Below are positions 1 to 9,887 of a stretch of DNA of 64,000 bases, one piece after another. Origin of the DNA: an uncultured Pelagibacteraceae bacterium (GTDB lineage: Bacteria; Pseudomonadota; Alphaproteobacteria; Pelagibacterales; Pelagibacteraceae); contig CACNPC010000001.1 in assembly GCA_902622245.1 (NCBI GenBank), positions 1-64,000 of the forward strand, in the 5' to 3' direction. Numbering within the stretch: the first letter of the stretch is position 1; each line of letters begins with the position of its first letter. The position numbers and the translations under genes are program-made. The notes beneath the pieces are model-generated. The model was given only the letters and a program-made list of their open reading frames with translations. It was not told where the DNA came from and did not search any database.

Positions 1-2
1 TA

Positions 3-1094
3 GTAGGTCCATATTGTACAATGATTTTATCTGATCTAGGTGCACGTGTAATTAAAATAGAAGCACCAGAAATTGGTGACGATTCAAGAAAATTTGGACC
101 TTTTGTAAAAGACTATTCAGCATATTTTATGTCACTGAATAGAGGAAAAGAAAGTATTGCTCTTAATCTAAAAAATGATGATGATAAAAAAATATTTGAT
201 AAAATTTTAGCAAAAGCAGATATTTTAGTAGAAAATTTTAAACCAGGTACTTTAGAAAAATGGGGATATGGTTGGAAAAATGTAAGCAAAAAATATCCAA
301 AATTAATATATGCATCTGCATCTGGTTTTGGTCAAACTGGACCTTTAAAAGAATTACCAGCTTATGACATGGTCGTTCAAGGTATGGGTGGACTGATGAG
401 TGTTACAGGTCATCCAAATAGTGAACCAACAAGAGTTGGAACATCAATTGGTGATATTACAGCAGGCCTTTTTACTGCAATCGGAATTAATGCAGCTTTG
501 TATGATAGACAAAAAACAGGCAAGGGAATGTTTATAGATGTTTCAATGTTAGACTGCCAAATTGCGATTTTAGAAAATGCAATTGCAAGATATTTATCTA
601 AAAATGAAATTCCTAAACCGATGGGATCTAGACATCCTTCAATCGCTCCGTTTGAGGCATTTAAAACAAAAGATAGTTATATAATCATTGCTGCAGGTAA
701 CGATAAATTATATGAAAAACTTTGTGAAGTATTAGGAATACCTGAAATGGTCATTGATAAAAGATTTAATACCAATTCACTCAGATGTGAAAATATGAAT
801 GAACTAAAATCAATTTTTGAAGATAAACTTTCTTCAAAAAATACTTCTGAATGGGTAAGTGAAATGGAAAAATTAAAGATACCTTGTGGACCAATATTTA
901 ATATTAAAGAAGCGGTAGAAAATCCTCAAGTCGAAGCAAGAAACATGATTGTTAAAGCCTATCATAAAGTGGTTGGTGACTTTAGATTAGCAGGTAATCC
1001 AATAAAAATGTCTTCATACGAAGATAAAAGTACTAGAGGGGACATTCCTGATCTTGATGAACACAGGGAACAAATATTAAAAGAGTTTTCTTAA
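3..1094 (+). CDS. CoA transferase, family III (CaiB/BaiF), 5'-truncated by the window edge
   Basis: The frame is open upstream of the listed ATG and reads VGPYCT-MILSDLGARVIKIE, the CaiB N-terminal motif, so the true start lies outside the window. Confidence 0.9.
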   Translation, partial: VGPYCTMILSDLGARVIKIEAPEIGDDSRKFGPFVKDYSAYFMSLNRGKESIALNLKNDDDKKIFDKILAKADILVENFKPGTLEKWGYGWKNVSKKYPKLIYASASGFGQTGPLKELPAYDMVVQGMGGLMSVTGHPNSEPTRVGTSIGDITAGLFTAIGINAALYDRQKTGKGMFIDVSMLDCQIAILENAIARYLSKNEIPKPMGSRHPSIAPFEAFKTKDSYIIIAAGNDKLYEKLCEVLGIPEMVIDKRFNTNSLRCENMNELKSIFEDKLSSKNTSEWVSEMEKLKIPCGPIFNIKEAVENPQVEARNMIVKAYHKVVGDFRLAGNPIKMSSYEDKSTRGDIPDLDEHREQILKEFS

Positions 1095-1622
1095 TTAAGA
1101 ATTATTTTCTTCGTCGCTTACGTTATCTGAAACTTGTTCTTCAGCCTCTGAAACTTGATCTAGTGAAACGTCATCATTTTCTTCAGCTTCACTTGGAGCT
1201 TCTACATTAACATCAGGTTGAGCAGATGGTGATAATTCAGCAAGATCTTCTTTTGAAACCTGAATTTTTTCGGGGATTTTTCTAGCTCTTTTAGAAGGAA
1301 GAATTGGTACACCACTTTTTGAGATTTCACCTTTGTATAAATTCTCAAAATCATCACCAATATCTTCATCTTCTTCAGCAGTATCATCAATTTGTTCTAC
1401 ATGTTTTCTTAGTTTGTAAACTGCAGCTTCAGTTAAATCTGGAACTTTAATTGTCTCTTCAGCTATTTCTCTCAAAGCAATAACTGTGTGTTTGTCGTTA
1501 TCTCTATCTAATGTAGGTTCAATTCCTGAATTCAGTTGAGTAGCTCTTTCTTTAGCAACCAAAACTAATTCATAAGGGCTATCTACTTTATCTATACAGT
1601 CTTCAACGGTAACTCTTGCCAT
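1095..1622 (-). CDS. rpoZ: DNA-directed RNA polymerase omega subunit with long acidic C-terminal extension
   Basis: N-terminus [33 protein letters not shown] and ALREIAEE are typical of omega; long Glu/Asp/Ser-rich tail follows. Confidence 0.92.
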   Translation of the reverse strand: MARVTVEDCIDKVDSPYELVLVAKERATQLNSGIEPTLDRDNDKHTVIALREIAEETIKVPDLTEAAVYKLRKHVEQIDDTAEEDEDIGDDFENLYKGEISKSGVPILPSKRARKIPEKIQVSKEDLAELSPSAQPDVNVEAPSEAEENDDVSLDQVSEAEEQVSDNVSDEENNS

Positions 1623-1664
1623 GGGCGATTAAATATACTCCAAGATCAACAAAATCAAGTATTT

Positions 1665-2873
1665 TTACACTAAAATTGGATTTAATTTTTTTCTAACTAA
1701 AAAAAGAAGAATAAAAGAAATAAGTATATAAAGTGCAGATATTACAGCAATTTTCTCAATTGAAAATCCAATATCAATTAAAATTCCAAAAAGAGCAGTT
1801 CCGAAAGCAGTTGAAAAAACCATAAGAGCAGTGGTTAAAGCTTTAATAGATCCAATATACTTTACACCATAAACTTCAGCCCAAGTAGAAGACCCCAAAA
1901 CGTTTGCTAAACCATTTGATATTCCAATTAAACCTAAAAATATAAATGCTGTAAATTGAGCATCAAAATAAATTATAACAAAAGTCGAAAGAAATAGAGG
2001 GATATTCATAAAAATTAAAAGTTTTCGACTTGTGAATTTATCAATTAAAAAACCAGATATTAAAAGTGTAATTACTGAAAACACTGAATAAGACATAAAA
2101 GACTGAGCAATTACAAATGATCCCCAGTTTTTTGATTCAGTAATAAATGATTGATAAACAAATACACCAGTTGCAATCCAAGGCATTGCCAGCATATTCA
2201 TACTTACTATATAAAATTTATAATCTTTTATTACTTCAATCCTTTTCCATTGCTTAATATTTTCCTCTTTAGATTCTTCACCTCCAGTGCTTTCTCTTGT
2301 ATCAAGTTTAACAGTTCGAACTAAAAAGAACGATGCTATCGGTAAAAATATTAAAATTAATATTGCAATTACAGTCCAAATATTTTGCCAAGTAGTTAAT
2401 GACAACAAGAGTACCATTAAAACAGGTAAAATAAATTCAGCACTAGATAAACCAAACCAACAAATACTTAATGCCCTACCCCTTGATTTTGTGAAATATC
2501 TCGAAACTGTCGTTGTTGCAGTATGAGACATCATTCCTTGACCTGAAAATCTCATTAAAAAAATTGCAATGAATAAAAAAACTATTGATGAAATTTTTGA
2601 AAAGAAAAAACAAGAAAAAGATAAAAGTAACGTTACATAGATTGCAAATCGAAAAATATTTATATCATCAATTTTCTTTCCAACCCAAATAAGTAATAAA
2701 CTACTACACAATGTTGCAGATGCATATATTGAGCCAAATTGTCCATGAGTTATTGATAGTGTCTCTCTTATACTTGTATTGAATATTCCAAGAAAAAAAC
2801 TCTGTCCAAAGCTTGAAAAAAATGTAAATATAAATCCAAATACAATTACTTTTAAACTTAAATTTTTAAACAT
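1665..2873 (-). CDS. MFS transporter
   Basis: 402 aa, about 12 hydrophobic segments, MFS-like fold pattern. Confidence 0.8.
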   Translation of the reverse strand: MFKNLSLKVIVFGFIFTFFSSFGQSFFLGIFNTSIRETLSITHGQFGSIYASATLCSSLLLIWVGKKIDDINIFRFAIYVTLLLSFSCFFFSKISSIVFLFIAIFLMRFSGQGMMSHTATTTVSRYFTKSRGRALSICWFGLSSAEFILPVLMVLLLSLTTWQNIWTVIAILILIFLPIASFFLVRTVKLDTRESTGGEESKEENIKQWKRIEVIKDYKFYIVSMNMLAMPWIATGVFVYQSFITESKNWGSFVIAQSFMSYSVFSVITLLISGFLIDKFTSRKLLIFMNIPLFLSTFVIIYFDAQFTAFIFLGLIGISNGLANVLGSSTWAEVYGVKYIGSIKALTTALMVFSTAFGTALFGILIDIGFSIEKIAVISALYILISFILLFLVRKKLNPILV

Positions 2874-2881
2874 AAAAAAAT

Positions 2882-3757
2882 ATGACTTCTAAAGTTGCTT
2901 TCATAGGTCTTGGTGTAATGGGTTATCCAATGGCAGGATATATATCAAAAGCAGGACATAATGTAACTGTTTTTAACAGAACAAAATCAAAAGCAGAAAA
3001 GTGGATTGGTGAATACAAAGGTAATATGGCTAATACACCATCTGAGGCTGCTAAAGATGCTGATTTTATTTTTACTTGTGTTGGGAATGACGATGATTTG
3101 AGACAAGTCTCTTTAGGCGATAATGGATTATTTCATAATGCAAAAGAGGGATGTGTATATATTGATAATTCAACAGTGTCTGCTGAAATTTCTAGAGAAA
3201 TTTATAAAGCTGCTAAAGATAAAGGATTTGGTTTTTTAGATGCTCCTATATCTGGAGGACAATCAGGAGCTGAAGGTGGGATATTAACTGTTATGGTTGG
3301 TGGAGATAACAGTGATTTTAAAAAAGCAGAGCCAATAATCGATTGTTATAGTAAAAAAGTAACTTTAATCGGACCATCAGGTAGTGGACAATTAACTAAG
3401 ATGGTTAATCAGATGTGTATTGGTGGTTTAGTTCAAGGTTTATCTGAAGCAGTAAATTTTGGAATTAACGCAGGTTTAGATATGGATAAAGTTATGGAAA
3501 CTATTTCAAAAGGTGCAGCTCAATCTTGGCAAATGGAAAATAGATATAAAACTATGGTGGCTGATAAATTTGATTACGGATTTGCTGTAGATTGGATGAG
3601 AAAAGATTTAAAAATTTGTATTGAAGAAGCAAAAAGAAATGGTTCGCCTGTTCCAGTAACTGAAATTGTTGATGGTTATTATGCAGAAGTTCAGAAAATG
3701 GGTGGAAACCGTTGGGATAGCTCAAGCTTGATAGCTAGATTAAAAAAGAAAAAGTAA
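2882..3757 (+). CDS. NAD(P)-dependent oxidoreductase, 3-hydroxyisobutyrate dehydrogenase / tartronate semialdehyde reductase family
   Basis: GLGVMGYPMAGYI Rossmann motif, DAPISGGQSGAEGG, GxxGSGQLTKMVNQ. Confidence 0.9.
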   Translation: MTSKVAFIGLGVMGYPMAGYISKAGHNVTVFNRTKSKAEKWIGEYKGNMANTPSEAAKDADFIFTCVGNDDDLRQVSLGDNGLFHNAKEGCVYIDNSTVSAEISREIYKAAKDKGFGFLDAPISGGQSGAEGGILTVMVGGDNSDFKKAEPIIDCYSKKVTLIGPSGSGQLTKMVNQMCIGGLVQGLSEAVNFGINAGLDMDKVMETISKGAAQSWQMENRYKTMVADKFDYGFAVDWMRKDLKICIEEAKRNGSPVPVTEIVDGYYAEVQKMGGNRWDSSSLIARLKKKK

Positions 3758-3759
3758 TT

Positions 3760-4365
3760 GTGTCTACTACTGTTCCCTACTACGAGGATTTTTCCGAAAT
3801 AAAAAAGAAAATTTGGTTAATGCTAACTGATGCAGTTACTAATAGATCTTCTCCTTTTAGAATACCTGTTTTTTCATGTGGAAGTGAGAAAAATATCGAA
3901 AGTAGAATTGTTGTTCTAAGAAAATCAGATAAACAAAATAATGTAGTGCAATTTCACAGTGACATTAGATCTGATAAAATTAAAATTTTAGAAAAAAATC
4001 CTAATTCTTCAATGTTATTTTATGATAAAGATGAAAAAATTCAGGTTAGATTAAAAGTTGAAGCAATTATCAATCATAATAATGATATAACAAAACAATC
4101 TTGGGAAAAAACTCAGCATATAAGTCGTAAATGTTACTTAGTAGATAATGGACCAGGTACAGAGTCTGATATTCCAACATCTGGTTTAAAACCTGAATTA
4201 GATAATTTTGATTACTCAAAAGAACAAAGCGAAGAAGGATATAAAAACTTTACTGTTATACAGTGTAAAATTAAATCTATTGAGTGGTTATATTTAGCTG
4301 CAAAAGGCCATAGAAGAGCTAGATTTGACATTGATAGTAATAAAGATACTTGGTTGGTACCATAA
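3760..4365 (+). CDS. Pyridoxamine 5'-phosphate oxidase family FMN-binding protein
   Basis: RIVVLRKSDKQNNVVQFHSDIRSDKIKILEKNPNSSMLFYD resembles the PNPOx split-barrel; GTG start. Confidence 0.75.
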   Translation: MSTTVPYYEDFSEIKKKIWLMLTDAVTNRSSPFRIPVFSCGSEKNIESRIVVLRKSDKQNNVVQFHSDIRSDKIKILEKNPNSSMLFYDKDEKIQVRLKVEAIINHNNDITKQSWEKTQHISRKCYLVDNGPGTESDIPTSGLKPELDNFDYSKEQSEEGYKNFTVIQCKIKSIEWLYLAAKGHRRARFDIDSNKDTWLVP

Positions 4366-4760
4366 TGAAAAAATATGAAGCTATGGTTTTGTCTTGTATA
4401 GACCCAAGGTTTCAGCCAAAAGTTTTTAATTATTTAAAAAAAAAGAAATTAACTGGAAAATATAGTTCATTTACTATTGCTGGATCGGCAATTGGTGTAA
4501 CTTCTAAAAAATTTAAAAAATGGCAATCAACCTTTTTGGATAATTTATCAACTTCAATAAAGTTACATAATATAGGTAAATTAATTATAATTAATCACGA
4601 GGATTGTGGTGCAGCTAAAATAGTAAATGGAAAGAAAGATTTTAATTCAAACATTGAAAAGAAAATTCATAACGATTCATTTAAAAAAATTAAACTAATT
4701 TTAAATAAAAAATTTCCCGAACTAAAATTATCTTTTAAGATATTAAAATTGACTGACTAG
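4365..4760 (+). CDS. Small beta-carbonic-anhydrase-like protein
   Basis: CIDPRF (CxDxR-like) and HEDCG (HxxC) zinc-site motifs; ATG overlaps the upstream stop (TAATG), so the start is 4365 rather than the listed 4350. Confidence 0.65.
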   Translation: MKKYEAMVLSCIDPRFQPKVFNYLKKKKLTGKYSSFTIAGSAIGVTSKKFKKWQSTFLDNLSTSIKLHNIGKLIIINHEDCGAAKIVNGKKDFNSNIEKKIHNDSFKKIKLILNKKFPELKLSFKILKLTD

Positions 4761-4765
4761 ATTAT

Positions 4766-5713
4766 TTAATGATCTTTTGGACTTCTATTATACTCTCTTT
4801 TAGCATGTTCATTATTAAATAATTTCATAACCCCAGTGCCGTTTCTGTCCCAATAAGTAAACTTACATCCAGATCCACCACTCCTATAGTTCCACTTACC
4901 TTTTTTAAGATCGCTTGTCTGTTTTTCTCTAAGTTTAACAAGTTTTTTGTGATTATATTTTCCCCATTCGTTCAAACATATTAACTTAAAAGGATCGTAA
5001 GGATCTTTTGACGTTGGTGTTAGATAAACTGAGTCTTCTCCTTTTGGACAACCCTCAACATCATGAAAGTAAGCTTTTCCAAAAAACATATGCTTTACAT
5101 CGGTGTCTTGTCCTCCATGAAAATGAGCTTTATTATTCATACCTGGGACACAGGCAAAACCTCCTCCCATTGCATGGTGCATTTCGTGAACTGCTGTCTT
5201 AACCATATTATTTTTATTTCTATTATGTTTGTTTCTAAGAAACATTGATGCCATTCCAACACCACCTTCTCCTCCATCAACACTCGTTACATCAGCAAAG
5301 GTGAAATAAACTTTTTTTGGATTATTAAATCCATTTAACCAAAGGTAACCACGATAATTATTATTTATATGTTTGTGAAGTTCTTTTCTTTTTTTATCTA
5401 ATCTTATAAAGGTAACATCTAATTTTCCATCTTTTCGATAATCGTACTTATATTTTTTTGCCCCAGACGATCCTTTTGTTTTCTTACTAAACTTTTCAAC
5501 AATGGCATTCATTTTGTTAGCATATTCCTCTATTTTTCCATTTATATCTAACTCGTTATCTTTGTCGCTGGCTGTTAGCATATAAATGAAATGAATTTGA
5601 TAATCATCTGTCACATCTGGTTGATCTTCAAAAAACCTACCTGGTTTTTCATCTGATGCGAATAATGATGAACTAAATAATGTGATTAATAATACTAATA
5701 ATATTTTTCTCAT
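4766..5713 (-). CDS. Secreted putative zinc metallopeptidase-like protein
   Basis: N-terminal signal peptide (MRKILLVLLITLFSSSLFA) and HEMHHAMGGG (HExxH). Confidence 0.55.
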   Translation of the reverse strand: MRKILLVLLITLFSSSLFASDEKPGRFFEDQPDVTDDYQIHFIYMLTASDKDNELDINGKIEEYANKMNAIVEKFSKKTKGSSGAKKYKYDYRKDGKLDVTFIRLDKKRKELHKHINNNYRGYLWLNGFNNPKKVYFTFADVTSVDGGEGGVGMASMFLRNKHNRNKNNMVKTAVHEMHHAMGGGFACVPGMNNKAHFHGGQDTDVKHMFFGKAYFHDVEGCPKGEDSVYLTPTSKDPYDPFKLICLNEWGKYNHKKLVKLREKQTSDLKKGKWNYRSGGSGCKFTYWDRNGTGVMKLFNNEHAKREYNRSPKDH

Positions 5714-6000
5714 AAACCTCTTATTATTATATTGGTCCCTTCAGAATTATCCAATCTAATTTTTTTAATTGGCTTGTACTCCTCTGAATTATACCATTCT
5801 AAAGCTCTCTCATAACTTGGAAATTTTAGAATAATTATTCTTGGAAAATTTGTTTCACCATCAAATATTTGATACTCGCCATTTCTTACCAAAAACTCAC
5901 CATCAAATTTTTTTACAATTGGATTAACTTTTTCAATGTACTCTTTATAATTTTCTGGATTAGTTACTCTTAATTGCGCAATTACATACCCTGCTGACAT
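5710..6000 (-). CDS. DUF1330 family protein
   Basis: AQLRVTNPENYKEYIEKVNPIVKKFDGEFLVRNGE...FPSYERALEWYNSEEY pattern. Confidence 0.85.
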   Translation of the reverse strand: MSAGYVIAQLRVTNPENYKEYIEKVNPIVKKFDGEFLVRNGEYQIFDGETNFPRIIILKFPSYERALEWYNSEEYKPIKKIRLDNSEGTNIIIRGL

Positions 6001-6019
6001 TTATTCTCCTTTAATCTCT

Positions 6020-7714
6020 CTAATTAATACAGTTAGATGGATTCGTGTCATAGTTTTGTTCATCTAGGTATTGAAAACGATTAGTTAAAAATTTATTAAC
6101 TTTTTCATTATTTTTTTTTGAAATTCTATCTACTTTACACCTTGATGCATACCACCATAATACAGTTTCAGCTAAGTCTTCATTTCCTGGTAATTCCCAA
6201 GCATATTCTGAAATATAATACTTATCTGTGCTAACAGCATTTAGCCATTTTTCCTCATTAACAGATCCTCCCCACCACCAATCAAGAGAAGCGTGAGTTA
6301 ATTCATGAAACATTAACTCCTCAGCATATTTTTTATTTTCATTTGTAAGATAATCTGTGTGAATTACTATAGTACCTTGTCCTCCTGCCCAGCCTACTTT
6401 GCCTTTATGTATAGTTATTTCTTTAACTTTTTTTTTTAAAAATTTTGGCATTTGCCCATATATTTTTGCCCACTTTATTGCTTGTTTTTTTGCCTTTTTA
6501 TTAGTTTTAAATTCATCATTAACATTTATTAATATATCCTTACTATTCTCAAAACTTGCGTTAAAGACAAAAACTGTAAAACTACTTTTACCCCAACCAT
6601 CTTTTGTGTATTTGTTTGATAAGGTTCTCTTATCGTAACCCATCACTTTTTTTTTCTCTACAAATGATAAATTTATAAAATTACTTGGGTCTTTTTTATT
6701 TATTATGTCTCCATCTTTCCACTCACTACCACCTTTAAAAATGAAATTTTTGCTTAAACTTATAGTTTTTACTGGTTTGTCCATCTCCCATATTGCAACT
6801 TGTTTTACACCATCGTTCCAAATCATTGTTCCTTCGCCATGTCTATTATTATTTTTCCATTCACCAGTATAGACACCCCCTCCACTGTTATAAAAATATT
6901 TACCTTGTCCAGTTCTTTGGCCATTTACCCAATCACCTTCATATCTATCTCCATTTGGCCAAGTACCAATTCCAAAACCATGCATATTTTGCATTTTCCA
7001 TTCACCGACATATTTAAAACCTTTTTCCCAAACACCTGTCCCCTTTCCATTATCACAATTGCCTTGAACACAACCTATTGCCTTTCCACTCGAGTCTGTC
7101 TCGATTAAATTTCCATTTTTCCACTCTCCGGATTGTGTTATGCCGTTTGCGAATATAAAGGTTCCTTGCCCATCAGCTTCTCCATTTTTTCTTCCACCGA
7201 TGTATTTATCTCCATTTGCCCAAGTAACTGTTCCTTGACCATTTTGTATACCAAACTCCCAATCACCAATATATTTTGTTCCATTTACCCATTTAAAAGT
7301 ACCTAGACCATGGGGTTTTTGATTTTTCCAATTTCCATTATATTTATCCCCATTGGACCATATAAAAGTTCCTTTTCCATTAACGCAATTACCTTTTATG
7401 CAGCCAGTCTTAAGGGCTGTTTTATTTTCTATAAATTTTTTCTTGCCAATTGCAAAAAGTTTACACTCACCATTTATTCCTTTTTCTTTTCTATGTTTTT
7501 CACAATCATTAAATCCATCTTGCTTCTCTGTTCCGCGTCCGTACTCACATTTTCCATCATTCCCAACTACAACAAAAAGATGATCATTAGAGCCTTGATT
7601 TAAAAGGTCGGCATAAACTTCATCAACTATCCAATCACATATTTGTTGATTTTCTGCATTAGAAGTTTCGCACCATATAAAGCTAAAAAATATGGTCGCT
7701 AATATTTTTTTCAT
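6020..7714 (-). CDS. Secreted MORN-repeat protein with C-terminal HExxH domain
   Basis: Signal peptide; several G-x-G-T-x-x-W-x-N-G-x-x-Y-x-G-x-W repeats; C-terminal MFHELTH plus downstream NEDLAE. Confidence 0.8.
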   Translation of the reverse strand: MKKILATIFFSFIWCETSNAENQQICDWIVDEVYADLLNQGSNDHLFVVVGNDGKCEYGRGTEKQDGFNDCEKHRKEKGINGECKLFAIGKKKFIENKTALKTGCIKGNCVNGKGTFIWSNGDKYNGNWKNQKPHGLGTFKWVNGTKYIGDWEFGIQNGQGTVTWANGDKYIGGRKNGEADGQGTFIFANGITQSGEWKNGNLIETDSSGKAIGCVQGNCDNGKGTGVWEKGFKYVGEWKMQNMHGFGIGTWPNGDRYEGDWVNGQRTGQGKYFYNSGGGVYTGEWKNNNRHGEGTMIWNDGVKQVAIWEMDKPVKTISLSKNFIFKGGSEWKDGDIINKKDPSNFINLSFVEKKKVMGYDKRTLSNKYTKDGWGKSSFTVFVFNASFENSKDILINVNDEFKTNKKAKKQAIKWAKIYGQMPKFLKKKVKEITIHKGKVGWAGGQGTIVIHTDYLTNENKKYAEELMFHELTHASLDWWWGGSVNEEKWLNAVSTDKYYISEYAWELPGNEDLAETVLWWYASRCKVDRISKKNNEKVNKFLTNRFQYLDEQNYDTNPSNCIN

Positions 7715-8227
7715 TTAAAATATTGATTTTGAATACCGTTTCCAATTATCTTGATAATGTTTAGCGTTTTCTGATATTTTGCCTATCTCCTCATCAGTAA
7801 GTTTTCTTACCACTCTTCCTGGTGCCCCAACAACTAAAGAGTTATCTGGAATTTCTTTGTTTTCAGTTATTAATGCTTTTGCACCAATGATGCAGTTTTT
7901 ACCTATTTTTGCATTATTTAAAATGACAGCTCCAATACCGATTAAACTATTGTCTCCAATTGTACATCCATGAAGCATAACGATATGACCGATAGTTACG
8001 TCTTTACCAATTCTTAAAGGACAACCTGGGTCAGTATGTAGAACGCTCCCATCTTGAACATTTGATCCTTCTCCAACATGAATGTTTTCATTATCCCCTC
8101 TAATCACAGCATTAAACCAAACACTGGAGTTTTTTTCTAATGTGACATCTCCAATAATAGTTGCATTTGGTGCTACCCAATTTTCGCCAGAGTTTTTTGG
8201 TTTTTTATCTTTTAAATCGTAAAACAT
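7715..8227 (-). CDS. Gamma-carbonic anhydrase family hexapeptide protein
   Basis: Left-handed beta-helix repeats, VIRGDNENIHVGEGSNVQDGSVLH, IGHIVMLHGCTIGDNSLIGIGA. Confidence 0.92.
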   Translation of the reverse strand: MFYDLKDKKPKNSGENWVAPNATIIGDVTLEKNSSVWFNAVIRGDNENIHVGEGSNVQDGSVLHTDPGCPLRIGKDVTIGHIVMLHGCTIGDNSLIGIGAVILNNAKIGKNCIIGAKALITENKEIPDNSLVVGAPGRVVRKLTDEEIGKISENAKHYQDNWKRYSKSIF

Positions 8228-8247
8228 AATTTATATATTATTACATT

Positions 8248-8802
8248 ATGCCTATTAAAACACCAGTATGTGATTTTGGAAAAAAAGCAGAAAACTTTGA
8301 ATTAAAATCTACAGAGAACAAATTAATATCTTTAAATGATATCAAAGGTGAAAATGGAACTTTGGTAATGTTTATTTGTAATCATTGTCCATATGTAAAA
8401 GCAATTATTAGAGATGTGGTGGAGGACTGTACTAAGCTAAGTGATTTAGGAATAAATTCAGTTGCAATATGCTCTAATGATCCAATTAATTATCCAGAAG
8501 ATTCATTTGAAAAAATGATTGAATTTGCAATTAAACATAAATTTAATTTTCCTTATCTGATTGATGAAACCCAAGATATTGCAAGAAAATATGATGCTGT
8601 ATGTACTCCAGATTTTTTTGGTTATGATAAAAATTTTGGTCTTCAATATAGAGGCAGAATAAGAGAATTAAGAGAACTAAAACCTGTCAGATCTGGAGAT
8701 AGTGATTTATTTATTGCTATGAAACAAGTTTCAGAAAAAGGCAAAGGTCCAGAAGAACAATTCCCAAGCATGGGTTGTGGTATTAAGTGGTCATCTAATT
8801 AA
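8248..8802 (+). CDS. Thioredoxin-fold (AhpC/TSA/redoxin) protein
   Basis: LVMFICNHCPYVKA (CxxC) and thioredoxin-like downstream pattern. Confidence 0.88.
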   Translation: MPIKTPVCDFGKKAENFELKSTENKLISLNDIKGENGTLVMFICNHCPYVKAIIRDVVEDCTKLSDLGINSVAICSNDPINYPEDSFEKMIEFAIKHKFNFPYLIDETQDIARKYDAVCTPDFFGYDKNFGLQYRGRIRELRELKPVRSGDSDLFIAMKQVSEKGKGPEEQFPSMGCGIKWSSN

Positions 8803-9887
8803 TGTATTTAATTATAACTAGAACTTTCCCTCCTGAAGTTGGTGGCATGCAAAATCTAATGTGGGGTTTAGCAAGATCTTTAGCAAAGTTAGATATGGTA
8901 AAAGTATTCGCTGACTATCACGAAGATCACGAAAAATTTGATGAAAAAGTTCCATTTACAATTGAGAGAATTTCCGGAGTTAAGTTAATTAGAAAATATC
9001 GAAAATCTTTTTTGATTAATGAATATTTGAAAGAAAATCAAAATATAAAATGTATAATCGCTGATCATTGGAAAAGTTTGGAATTGATTTCATCAGAGAA
9101 AAAGAAAATTTGTTTGATTCATTCTAAAGAAATAAATCATAATAAAGGATCGAGAAATAATACAAAGTTAGTCAAAATTCTAAATAATATTGACTATGTT
9201 GTTGCAAATTCTCAATTTACAAAAAATCTAGCAATTGAGAAAGGTGTTGAGGAAAATAAAATAGTTGTAATAAATCCAGGTGTTGATCCAGTAAATGAAA
9301 TACCAAAAGAAGATTTAAAACAAGCAGAAGAAATTTTAAAAGGTAAAGAGCAAAAGTTAATTACTGTATCAAGATATGACAAAAGAAAAAATCATGAAAA
9401 AGTTATTATGGCATTAAGAAATTTAAAGGAAAAATTTCCGAAAATCGTTTACACATGTATAGGTTATGGTGATGAGGAAGAAAATTTAAAAAAACTAGTT
9501 ATTGAGTTAAATTTAGAAAATCACGTAGTTTTTTTAAATGATATTTCAAATGAATTAAAAAATGCACTAATTGCTAAATCAGATGTTTTTATTATGCCAT
9601 CAATAATCCACAAAACTTCTGTAGAAGGTTTTGGAATTTCTTTTATTGAAGCAGCTCAATATGGTATACCTTCAATTGGTGGTAAGGATGGGGGTGCATC
9701 AGATGCTATTACTCACAATGTATCAGGATTAATTTGTGATGGTAATAGTCTAGACGATGTTTATTCATCAATATGCTCCATGTTTGAAAATAATAAACAT
9801 CTTGAATATGGAAGAAATGCTAAAGAAAAAGTATCAAAGTTTTATTGGTCTAAAATAATTGATCAATACAATAAAATTTTAAACTAA
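8802..9887 (+). CDS. Glycosyltransferase family 4
   Basis: FPPEVGGMQN, SRYDKRKNHEKVI, ...VEGFGISFIEAAQYGIPSIGG. Confidence 0.9.
   Translation: MYLIITRTFPPEVGGMQNLMWGLARSLAKLDMVKVFADYHEDHEKFDEKVPFTIERISGVKLIRKYRKSFLINEYLKENQNIKCIIADHWKSLELISSEKKKICLIHSKEINHNKGSRNNTKLVKILNNIDYVVANSQFTKNLAIEKGVEENKIVVINPGVDPVNEIPKEDLKQAEEILKGKEQKLITVSRYDKRKNHEKVIMALRNLKEKFPKIVYTCIGYGDEEENLKKLVIELNLENHVVFLNDISNELKNALIAKSDVFIMPSIIHKTSVEGFGISFIEAAQYGIPSIGGKDGGASDAITHNVSGLICDGNSLDDVYSSICSMFENNKHLEYGRNAKEKVSKFYWSKIIDQYNKILN

Noticed and set aside
6399-7603. Several 70-100 aa ORFs on the plus strand opposite the MORN protein
   Set aside because: Low-complexity translations antisense to a clear repeat protein; repeat periodicity creates open antisense frames.
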